Positions 54,674 to 63,381 of a DNA stretch of 64,000 bases are shown here, piece by piece (positions within the stretch are counted from its first letter, which is position 1; each line of letters starts with the position of its first letter). The notes under the pieces are model-generated. The model searched no databases and had not been told where the DNA came from. It was given only the letters and a program-made list of their open reading frames with translations. Position numbers and translations under genes: made by a program. Origin of the DNA: Euborellia annulipes (Eukaryota > Arthropoda > Insecta > Dermaptera > Anisolabididae); contig JAKCPI010015030.1 of NCBI GenBank assembly GCA_023213315.1, positions 47,774-111,773 of the forward strand. The letters are read 5' to 3'.

Positions 54674-55325
54674 ACTTTCTCGTATAGAGAAAGTTATGTA
54701 ATAGTAAAAAAATTCGACTTCGAGATTTTGATGTTTCTCCACGTTTTAGACCTCCCTGAGTCCAAAAAAACCATTTTTGGCATTATGTCGTGTGTGTGTG
54801 TGTGTGTAAACACGATTGCTTAAAAACCAAAGCAGCTAGATCGATGAAACTTGGTATTTGCTCCTTACACTAAAATTGTAGATTTCTATCAACTTTTGGA
54901 GTAAATACGTTTCTTGGAAGTAGTACTTTACTTAAAAAGTTTTTTCCAAAATTTTGAAATTTTCAATTTTTTTGTTATATTATGATAAATTATTCTATTT
55001 TAAAAAGTTTTTATTCTTTGACATTTTTTCGAAAACTGAATAGTTTTTGAAATAATCACAGAAGAAATAGAAATTTTGGTAAAAAATAAAAAATCAAAAC
55101 AAAATCATACAGGTGTCATTAAAAAAAGGGTAAATATAAACAAATTCATTTCTGTGATTATTTCAAAAACTATTCAGTTTTCGTAAAAATGTCAAAGAAG
55201 GAGCAAATACCAAGTTTCATCGATCTAGCTGCTTTGGTTTTTAAGCAATCGTGTTCACACACACACACCCAGACGTAATTCCAAAAGAATATACGAGAAA
55301 GTCTCGGGGAAGTCATTCCCCATAT
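54674..55325. mobile_element. F2 copy, 12-bp target duplication
   Basis: TTTTCTACATTT lies at about 54660-54671 and 55328-55339, where other F3 copies have it once. Left end ACTTTCTCGTATAGAGAAAG, right end TCGGGGAAGTCATTCCCC. The second arm is mostly deleted, so only the centre and the right end of it remain. Confidence 0.82.
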
Positions 55326-55519
55326 TTTTTTCTACATTTCCTATGGGAGAAATCGTAACTTTAAGAATTAATAACTCAAAAAGTTATAGGAATTTCGGGA
55401 TGAAAATAATTTTCCTGTAGGGTCCTCTTTATGCATATAAAATTTGATTTCAAAATTCCAACGGGAAGTTGCCTAAATAGTGCGTGACAGACGGACAGAC
55501 ATACAGACAGACATTAGAG

Positions 55520-55520
<1 letters not shown>

Positions 55521-55553
<33 letters not shown>

Positions 55554-55877
55554 ACTAAATAGTAGGCTAGTATTTTTTACTTTTTCGTTGCTCGGCGACG
55601 AATCTTGATAAAGCATGCGCAATGCCCCCCCCCCCTGGCGAGTAATTTTCCATTTTTTGGCGGACAAGTTTTTTTTTTTTTTTACAAAAGAGTGGTTCTT
55701 ACCCTTCATCATCATAGCGATTCTGTTTCCTCCTTTCCTGACCTAATCTTTTCATCCCTTCGTATCAATCTCCCTCCTTCAAATCATCAATCATTTTTCT
55801 CCTTCTTCTCCCCCTATATCATTCTACCAATCTATCCCTTCCAATATATCTTTCATTAATGTCCGGTTGCACTAAAA
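55521..55877. other. AT-dinucleotide run and unassigned spacer
   Basis: AT run at about 55526-55551 (F3 end), then CCTCCTTTCCTG-type pyrimidine-rich sequence with no gene support. Confidence 0.45.
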
Positions 55878-56755
55878 CAGTGGTTCCCAACCTTTTTTGA
55901 GCTATCGCCCCTTTCTGGAGGTTGACTAACACCTATCGCCCCCCCCTTTACATTTTCATTGTATGCCTAATTTTAATTTGAAGTAAAGTGTAAATAATAA
56001 AGCAGTTTTATTATTTTGAACAATTTTATTACCGTAGACCTATATACAGGGCCCCAGCCGCAGACAGACTTGACAAGCCCCGGGGCTACTTAGTAATATG
56101 CCCCCCCCCCCCAAAAAAAAAAAAAACTTAAAGTTTTTTTTTTTTAGTATTTAAAAGGCTATTGTGGCCTTCATGCCAACACTTTTTTACACAGTTTTTG
56201 ACACAACTTTTGAATTAGCTTACAATATTTATTTAAATAAGGTTATATAAAATTTTTTCAAAATTTCCTAAACAAAGAGTTACAAAGTTTTAATTTATCG
56301 AGGCCAAATCCGGACAGAGGTTTCCCGGGGGAATCTGGGGGTATAGAAAATTTTTTGAAAATTAGCCACTGAAATCTGCATTTTTAGCTATCCTGAGTCG
56401 CGAAAAAGATCAAACTTGATTTGAGCTTAAAGGGCCCGGGCCCCTGAGGAAAAAAAATTCAAGAAAATTTTTTTAAATTGAAATTTGAACTAAAAGTGAC
56501 GTTTCAATTCTAGATTGGAATTATCTTCAGACTATTTTATTTTTCTGATAATATTTTGTCCTCTTCTATCCTGACCATCCTGTAAATAAGAGATTTTTCT
56601 CTTTGATTTTTATTTTTTTAAATTTTAGTAAACTAATAATTTTTCTCCCTTTGAATACTCATCGCCCCCCAATCGCCCCCCGCTTATTTATCGCCCCCCC
56701 TGAAAACCCAAATCGCCCCCTTGGGGGGCGATCGCCCCCAGGTTGGGAACCACTG
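55878..56755. mobile_element. hAT-like element, 878 bp, containing a second hAT
   Basis: Ends CAGTGGTTCCCAACC and, reversed, CAGTGGTTCCCAACC, with exact 8-bp duplication CACTAAAA (55870-55877, 56756-56763). Clusters of ATCGCCCCCC near both ends. No transposase. An F9 fragment lies inside. Confidence 0.9.
56053..56470 (-). mobile_element. F9 hAT-like MITE, copy 2
   Basis: Matches 31363-31836 in reverse orientation: CCGCAGACAGACTTGACAAG, GGCTATTGTGGCCTTCATGC, AAAGGGCCCGGGCCCCTGAG. The far terminus is lost and an unrelated block around 56290-56340 is inserted or replaced. Confidence 0.7.
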
Positions 56756-56763
56756 CACTAAAA

Positions 56764-57110
56764 CATCTTCGATCTCAAGTACATCTTAAGCTTGTCTTGA
56801 CTCATATAATATATAGTATAGAGGTGCAGTGGGGGCATGGGCCCCGGGAGGCAAAGATACAAGAATTACCATTATTCGTGGTGGATATATGGTTAGGCCC
56901 ATGATGCCAGAGCCTAGGGCGGCAAAATTTTAGACTCAAACTTAAAGAAAGATTAAAATTTTACAATCAATTTGGCTTAGTTAAAGTGACAGCGCCGGGG
57001 AAAGGAGGGGGGGGGGATAATATTGGCATTAATAAGGAGAGGGCGACAAATTAAATTTTGTCCCTCCTAACAAATCTCCTTGTTCGGGACCTGAGTCTAT
57101 ATATTGTATA
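56764..57110. other. unassigned spacer
   Basis: GC-richer, with AGTGGGGGCATGGGCCCCGG near 56827. This resembles hAT-type debris but has no ends I can define. Confidence 0.4.
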
Positions 57111-57124
57111 TTTATCTATCTATA

Positions 57125-57397
57125 GATTGAATAGTAGGCTGGGATGAGTAGAGTAAAGGGGTTGGAGAATAGTAACCAGCAAATTTATAGCTCCACCTGA
57201 CGTCCTTTTATTTGGCAGATATTTCGATGCGTAGAGCACACAGCATCTTCAGTGCCGCGAGGATATAAATAGACTAAGCCCACCTACTATATCCTCGCGG
57301 CACCGAAGATGATGTGTGTTCAACGCATCGAAATATCTGCCAAATAAAAGGACGTCAGGTGGAGCTATAAATTTGCTGGTTACTATTCTCCAACCCC
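57125..57397. mobile_element. STEM element f, 14-bp target duplication
   Basis: TTTATCTATCTATA at 57111-57124 and 57398-57411. Two arms carry the motif: - strand CTGAAGA (57246-57252), + strand CCGAAGA (57303-57309), stem, GAAA (57330-57333), AATAAA (57343-57348). Same subfamily as 33713-34041. Confidence 0.82.
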
Positions 57398-57614
57398 TTT
57401 ATCTATCTATAATTTGTTCTTTGATTGTCAATATGTTTGCTTTAGCTATGGAGTTCCGCCTAGCGGCAAACTTTTTAAACAATATAGCGAGTGTTTTTTC
57501 TCAAAACCAGCTTGAGTAAGATCTCTTGACAATTAATTTACTTTTAAATCTCTAAGTCGAGCCTACATCCCAAGATGCCTTTGCCGAAGATAAGACTTGT
57601 AATCTTTTCTTAGT

Positions 57615-57903
57615 CCATGAATTCGCAGTGACTTTGCAGCCAGGAGATTAAATAAAAAAATCTTTTATTTAATTTTTATTCGCCGACGTTTCAGTCGCCA
57701 ATCACGACCTTCATCAGGGCAAATATTGTCAAATATACACGATATTAGATCTTAAATATTTGACAATATTTGCCCTGATGAAGGTCGTGATTGGCGACCG
57801 AAACGTCGGCGAATAAAAATTAAATAAAAGATTTTTTTATTTAATCTCCTGGCTACAAAGTCACTGCGAATTCCTGAATAAATCTTCACAGCCATAAAAC
57901 ATC
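57615..57903. mobile_element. STEM element g, 14-bp target duplication
   Basis: AATCTTTTCTTAGT at 57601-57614 and 57904-57917. Near-perfect arms of about 105 bp around TATACACGATATTAGATC. On + strand CTGATGA (57775-57781), GGTCG/CGACC stem, GAAA (57800-57803), AATAAA (57812-57817). The tail TTCACAGCCATAAAACATCA resembles the centre of element c. Confidence 0.85.
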
Positions 57904-57917
57904 AATCTTTTCTTAGT

Positions 57918-58245
57918 GTTCAGTTCCTTTTTCTCTGAATTTTGTTTTTGAGCAGATTTCGTTCCTCATCTTGTCTCACCAGCATCCTTCTCCAAATCAA
58001 AACATCAAAAGCATCAATACTTTCCTTATTTCTCTTCAGCTATATATAATCACACTCGAAACGAAACACTTGACCAATCTTATCTTCAAATCTAAGTTCA
58101 TTTTGTTGCAAAACTTCTTTAATACATCCTTAATACGTCCTTTGCAATTGCGAACGTTGATTTATCTTCCACTCTAACGTTACTTTATCTGAATTATGGT
58201 AGCCTAAAACCAGTCCGGGAAAATTCACTATATATTAAAAAAAAA
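57918..58245. other. unassigned, possible 5' part of the UNC-93-like gene
   Basis: No start exon is recognised. The + strand frame 57971-58177 is low-complexity. Half of an F1 hairpin A (TCTGGTGTGACTGTCGCACA) follows at about 58247. Confidence 0.35.
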
Positions 58246-58338
58246 TCTGGTGTGACTGTCGCACAGCACACAACTTTGAATGTAGATAGTTACTCTCTTT
58301 TAATTTAATTTTTTTTTTTTTTTTTTTTTCTTTTTTAG

Positions 58339-58560
58339 TGAAAATCTTTTTGATAGAAAAATTGACCGCGTCATCAGCACTGTTAAGAATTTATAAAAAC
58401 ATCCTGGTGGTTTGTTGCACGTTTATGATCCATTTCACGGCTGTAAATGGATTGAGTAATTTACAAAGTAGCCTCTATGCGGGAACAGGAACACTCTCGT
58501 TAACTCTCATTTATACCGGCATGATCATCAGCAGTTTGTTCTTCGTCGTTCCCATAAACA
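58339..58560 (+). CDS. UNC-93-like membrane protein, internal exon
   Basis: Between a TTCTTTTTTAG acceptor and an AACAG/GTGAGG donor lies one open exon of 74 codons, starting with two bases of a split codon. It reads KNILVVCCTFMIHFTAVNGL, then SNLQSSLYAGTGTLSLTLIY and TGMIISSLFFVVPI. This matches the first two membrane segments of UNC-93 family proteins, with the typical N-L-Q-S-S and G-T-L-S-L signatures. The family is MFS-like, with 12 membrane segments. C. elegans UNC-93 regulates a muscle potassium channel, and the animal family is broad. No other exon of the gene is recognised in this window. A long intron follows, containing an F1 copy. The missing start and all later segments must lie in other exons. 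Confidence 0.85.
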
Positions 58561-58671
58561 GGTGAGGAAAAAAAAAAGAATAGAAATAATTTTATGTTAG
58601 AACTATCCCATCAAAGTGAATCCTTTCTTTTATCGGATGTCTCTATAAAGCCTTAAGCGAATAATTAATTT

Positions 58672-59343
58672 TACTTTCTCTTACCTATGTATATATGTTA
58701 ATATATATAGAGAGAGAAAGTAATGGATTCATGTCAAAAATTCGATGTCGAGATTTTGATGGATCTTCACGTTTTGAGGTCCCCTGAATCCAAAAAAGTG
58801 GTTTTCGCGACATGGTCTGTCTGTGGGTGGGTGGGTGGGTGGGTGTGTGTGTGTGTTCAATTTTAAGCATGAAGGAATTGAGCTAGGAGGTTGAAATTTT
58901 ATATTTAAGTTAAACACCCCCCGGGACCGGAAAAATAAGCTTTTAATCAAAATCGCCCAAAGAGTACTAGTATTTTACTGATCTACTTTTTCAGTTTTTT
59001 TCGATTTTCTCAAAATTTCCTCCAACGATTTTTTTTTTTAATTCAGAAATCAATTATTTTTTAGATGCTCTTTAAAATGTATATTCTCATTTTGCAATTG
59101 AAATCTTCTGAAGACCACTTTACTCTTGTATTTCATAGGGAAGGATAGGATAAATGGTTGCCATGGTAACAAAATATAAATATTTTCCCATACTTATAAA
59201 TTTTACATCTGAATTCATATGTTCCGTACTGTCGGGAACTAAATATATGTCGACACAAAAAATCTGGTGTGACAAGCACAGAACACAACTTTCGATTACC
59301 GAAGGTAAGAGAAAGTTGTGTGCTGTGCGCCAGTCACATCAGA
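58672..59343 (-). mobile_element. F1 copy, full length
   Basis: Lies 110 bases after the UNC-93-like exon, in its presumed intron. Core GTGGGTGGGTGGGTGGGTG. Hairpin A ends GTCACATCAGA with one change. Confidence 0.88.
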
Positions 59344-59574
59344 TTTATAATTTTATTTGTCAACATCTCGATCACGAGGGGCGGAAGAGATTTTAGTCTA
59401 ATATATTTAAAAGTTTTATTTATTATTTTATTGTCGACTGCTAAAAAGCAGTTCAATTACAAAGAATGTCAACACGTTTCACAAAAAAATTGTCAGTTAA
59501 TACAAATTTGTCACTTTTTACTTCATTCTAATCAGCCTTCGGCTGCTCTATTTTTATTTTTTAAGTAATATCCA
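59344..59574. other. unassigned spacer
   Basis: The stretch near 59357-59400 (CAACATCTCGATCACGAGGG) is not repetitive in this window. No exon can be supported. Confidence 0.35.
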
Positions 59575-59740
59575 ATCGCTTCGAACTGTACGGTTTTGGA
59601 CCGAAACTAACCGAGCTGAAGCCGAGAAAGTTCCCTAGTTGTTTTAAATTTTTTTTCTCATAAACAGGCTGAATCTTAACCGAACCCGGCAATTTCGGGA
59701 CCCCTGCAAGTTGTTTTAAATTATATTCGAAACCCCAACC
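59575..59740. repeat. F5-related fragment
   Basis: TCGCTTCGAACTGTACGGTT, TTTTGGACCGAAACTAACCG, GAGAAAGTTCCCTAGTTG and CGGGACCCCTGCAAGTTGTT follow the F5 interior in order, strongly diverged. Confidence 0.6.
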
Positions 59741-60049
59741 GAGAATTCTTTAAGTTCCTTAAGTTGGATTAATATTTGTTTTAAATATAGGCCTAGTTTT
59801 TGAATAAATAAAATATATAGGTTAATGTCACCTTCATATTTCTTCTAAATATATTTTCGTTATTTTTATATTAATCTGAATGAAATTGTCTTTGCCACCT
59901 TTAGTTTTGGCTAATAAAAAGAATGGAGAGAGAAAAAACCGAAAAAATTACCTATCTTAGAAAAAAAATAATCGACATCATATTTAATTCAGGCTTATTT
60001 TCATTTATTTAATTTATAAATATTTTAATTAAATATTAAATAATTTTTT
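59741..60049. other. unassigned spacer
   Basis: AT-rich. Nothing recognised. Confidence 0.4.
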
Positions 60050-60225
60050 TTTTTTTATAAAAAAACACTCACACTTTTTTTTTATTCACACTCACGTTCA
60101 CACAGCCTTTTCGGCAACTTAGGCCATTGAAGACTTTAGACGATAACCGTTATTTAATAATATATATTTATTTGGGGTCCAAGCATTCTTATTTAAGCCA
60201 TTTGGTATCCAAATGGCTTAAATAT
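60050..60225 (-). mobile_element. 5'-truncated SINE (11)
   Basis: Poly-T, CACACAGCCTTTTCGGCAAC, GGGGTCCAAGCATTC and GCCATTTGGTATCCAAATGG. The tRNA head is missing. Confidence 0.8.
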
Positions 60226-60348
60226 ATAAACCTATAGATAAACACAACAACAACAACAACGAATCTTTAACACAGACTTAAAATGAAAGATATTCTCGTT
60301 TCACGACAAGAAACCGCAGGGTAAAAAAATCCTGATTGCATAACTCAC

Positions 60349-60417
60349 CCTCTTCTCCCCAAGCCAGGCAAAAATTATCTTTGCTGCCGATGCTGCCTTT
60401 GCTGAAGTTCTCAAATT
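60349..60417 (-). other. candidate exon e
   Basis: On the - strand: a T-rich tract and AG acceptor, AATTTGAGAACTTCAGCAAA to TGGGGAGAAGAGG, then a strong GTGAGT donor. Two frames are open (one reads FENFSKGSIGSKDNFCLAWG). No family recognised. Part of a series of five exon-like segments. Confidence 0.35.
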
Positions 60418-60518
60418 CTAAAAAAAAAAAAATTAAAAATTAAAAATATATTAAATTTATGAATTTGTATGTCTATGTGATTATGCTCACAATGTCAGTA
60501 GAAGCCTAAAATATTCAC

Positions 60519-60594
60519 CTTCAGGAGGAGGAGTTGAAGGTCATTCGACGGATTCCCTTTTCAATTCAGCTTATTCCAGTTGCAGTGGTCAAAT
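60519..60594 (-). other. candidate exon d
   Basis: Acceptor CTTTTTGCAG, donor GAAG/GTGAAT. All three frames contain a stop, which argues for a non-coding or terminal exon if it is real. Confidence 0.3.
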
Positions 60595-61425
60595 CTGCAA
60601 AAAGGATATCTTTAAGAATCTGTCTCACTTATCAAAAGGTAACAATGATGCCAAGATCAACATACCTGTTTCTCAAGTTGATTTTTCTTTAAAGGGCCTC
60701 CACATCTCCCCTTACAGCCCTCCCTAGCCTCCAAAAGTGTTCTTGGGCAAATCATGATGTTTATGGCTGATTGTAGAGTTTGATTGATGCAAGATGATTT
60801 TTAAAGATTCATTAAGATATTGAGGAACAATGATAAATTTGCCCAATTCTTATATTGCTATCAAGTTTACCAGAACGAAGCAATAGGTAGAGTCTATTCA
60901 CAGAATTCAAATATTCATTTTTATTTCTAAAGAAGTTCATTGAAGTTGATATTTGAATATAATTTTTCTTAATTATTTCCCTTTATTAGAGGGAATAATA
61001 TGGCGACATGATATAGTGAAAATTGAGCGAATATTTTCTTATTTTGTTTGTTTATTCTTTTTGATGTGTCACCTAAAAAAAAAAATAATAAATTTAAAAA
61101 TTAATATCAAGAAATTTGCGTGATTAAAAAAAAAAAAATTAATAGGCCTACTTAAGATTTGATATTTTATTTTATTTATCAAAATAAAAATATATTTATT
61201 TATTTGAGTTGACGTTTTAGATCCGATTTATCAGTCAAAGTTTTCTTGTTATGCTTTTCTATTTATTTTATCTTGAAATTTTCATGCCACCACGGCATTA
61301 AGAATGATGAGAAATAATATTTCTAAATTTTTATAATGATGCCGCCCTTGACTAAAAAAAAAGAAAATAATATTTTTCTTATATCTTTGAGTAATTATTT
61401 TGAATGGATTTAATTAAATATTTAC

Positions 61426-61493
61426 GTACTGAAGAATTCACTTGGTTGCATTCGAAGAACGCCGAAGTGCAGCCCCCACTCCCAACCACCCAT
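61426..61493 (-). other. candidate exon c
   Basis: Acceptor TTTGTTTCAG, then ATGGGTGGTTGGGAGTGGGG and donor AC/GTAAAT. In phase with exons a and b it reads YGWLGVGAALRRSSNATK and stop. Without that constraint one frame stays open to the donor. Confidence 0.35.
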
Positions 61494-61589
61494 CTGAAAC
61501 AAAGGAGAAAATTATAAATATTAAATAAATATTATTGTTATTATTAAAAGTGGAATTTGAAAAAAATATTGACAGAATTGAAAAATGAA

Positions 61590-61935
61590 ATATATTATAT
61601 AATATATAACGAATTCTGGCTGTTATACAATTAGATTAATGCTATAAAAAGAGAATGCAGCCAATAATAAAAAGCATCTATTTTGTTAACACTCTTTTTT
61701 CGGAACGTTTCGGCTATGATCAACAAAGCCATCTTCAGCCCTCCAAGCTAGCTACTATTATGACGATTTATTAACAAAACAATTATTTAATGAATGTATG
61801 TATATATTTCTAGCTTGGAGAGCTGAAGATGGCTTTGTTGATCATAGCCGAAACGTTCCGTAATAAAGAGTGTTAACAAAATAGATGCTTTTTATTATTG
61901 GCTGCATCCTCTTTTTATATCATTGAAATATATAA
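61590..61935. mobile_element. STEM element h
   Basis: Arms about 61647-61754 and 61813-61920, inverted, with GCAGCCAATAATAAAAAGCA at the outside. On + strand CTGAAGA (61823-61829), GGCT/AGCC stem, GAAA (61850-61853), CGTTCCGT, AATAAA (61862-61867). TGAAATATAT near 61585 and near 61924 may be the duplicated target. Confidence 0.75.
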
Positions 61936-63024
61936 TAATTGGTTAGTAGTATTGTCAATGATATTTCATTAATAATCAGCTGTTTTTTTCAAATTCCTTT
62001 TATATATATTAAAAATTTGTTACCTTGAAGAAGTACTCGCAGAAACCCAAGTCTTCTGTCTTCAAAATCTAACCTACACCCAATCCCCTCTGTGGCTCAG
62101 TTGGCCACCTAACTCTTCAGTGGAGAGCCTCTTCTTTCTTGAGACGATCGCGAAACACGAACACTCCCGATAGACAGGTAAGTCTATATTTCAAAAAAGT
62201 TATCGATAACGGAACGGTGAAACGCGCCCACACCCAAGTAAAGTTGAAGAAGAAATGAAAATAGAAAAAACGGTGTTAGGATGCGAATCCCGGTAAGTAC
62301 AAGACCGGAGTCAAGGACCTGAATGCCTCAGTAAGAGTATGGTGAGGGTCGGAATGTATAAAAAAGCTAAACAACACCTAACCTATCCAAAGAGCGCACC
62401 ACTCCGCCTCTAACCTACCCTCCACTAAAACATTCAGGCCAAGAATCCAGTGGACGACCGGTTTTCGATTGAAAGATTTAGATAATCTTTCTTGCAAAAC
62501 GCGTTAATAGAGAATCCTCTTTTTTCTCCTGAATATCAGTCAATTAGGGAATAGACATTCTTTTCTGGGAATCCCTATCCTAACCTAACGTTGCAGTGCC
62601 CCAATCACTGCCGTCCTATTGGGAAACAATGGGGAAGAAATAACAACACCTATGCCAGTATAAGAACATCATTCCCCAATCGAAAAACATTCAGTTGATA
62701 CTCAGAGGATCCTGAGGCCTAGACCCCCCCCCCTCCAAAAAAAAGAAAGAAAGCGTGAACGCAGAAATGTTTTATCTCCCCCTAGTTTCTATATAATCTA
62801 GTATATCTAACTTAAAGGATTATGTGTATTTAACATTTAAATTAAGCTGAAAAAGAAAAAAGATAGAAAGAGATGAAGAGATACCCCAATACACATATCC
62901 TTCCTATGACTGATAAACCTAAAAGCTAAACACTTTGTTTTGTCTCATGAAGATGATGTCCCACGGTGGATGTTGTAATTTGCATTCGTAATAGAATACA
63001 AATTTTACAAGAAAACCTACTTAC
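61936..63024. other. unassigned region with possible + strand donor
   Basis: Non-repetitive, GC-balanced stretch at about 62060-62720. CGATAGACAG/GTAAGTCT (donor at 62176) follows pyrimidine-rich DNA, but no acceptor, start or frame supports an exon. No match to families in the window. Confidence 0.35.
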
Positions 63025-63083
63025 ATACACACAATTTTGTTCCATTGTTATCCCACGATGTCTTCAATCGATGAATTGGGGCT
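63025..63083 (-). other. candidate exon b
   Basis: Acceptor TTTTTTTCAG, donor T/GTAAGTAG. One frame is fully open (APIHRLKTSWDNNGTKLCV) and its phase fits exon a. No recognised domain. Confidence 0.4.
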
Positions 63084-63257
63084 CTGAAAAAAATGGTTAA
63101 ATTAGGGGTTCTGGAATGGAGAAAGAAAATATTAATACATCCTATTTTTATTTTTTAATCTATCTAAAATAAGTTATTGAAGTCGAATCAAAAAGAAAAA
63201 GAAATTTTGAAAAAACCTAAATATATCTAGCTCTGCGCCCCGCTAATAAAAATATAC

Positions 63258-63381
63258 AAGCCAAGTTGTACAAGTTGTTCTGCAGGTGCTGGAAGCGCAG
63301 TTTGAGCCCTGAAGACAGGAGCAGCTAGCAGGTTCATGAGAAGTGAAGGCTGGTGATGACTCTTCTTACACTGTTTGCCAT
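63258..63381 (-). other. candidate exon a
   Basis: Acceptor TTTATTTTTCAG, open frame GKQCKKSHHQPSLLMNLLAA, then PVFRAQTALPAPAEQLVQLG, donor TT/GTATAT. With exon b the join would read LVQLGLAPIHRLK. The product is unknown. Confidence 0.4.

Larger units (their letters stand above)
54220..55520 (-). mobile_element. F3 copy with GC-rich tail, split by a SINE and F2
   Basis: GC-rich tail (GGGCTTCGCGCTTAGCCGGG, CCTAAGGCGGAACCTCGCC), then SINE, then AATCCAGTGCCTGCTTGAGG to TACATAAATTTTTCTACATT, then F2, then CCTATGGGAGAAATCG to CCAACGGGAAGTTGCC and the ACAGACGG run. Confidence 0.85.

Noticed and set aside
57615..57903. Strict hammerhead call for every STEM copy
   Set aside because: Most copies lack the U-H after the second helix and all have an extra base before the first, so only a hammerhead-like label is justified.
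62270..62330. Spliced-leader RNA candidate (AATCCCGGTAAGTACAAGAC)
   Set aside because: A donor inside a short hairpin recalls SL RNAs, but there is no Sm-like site, no tandem copies and no evidence for trans-splicing here.
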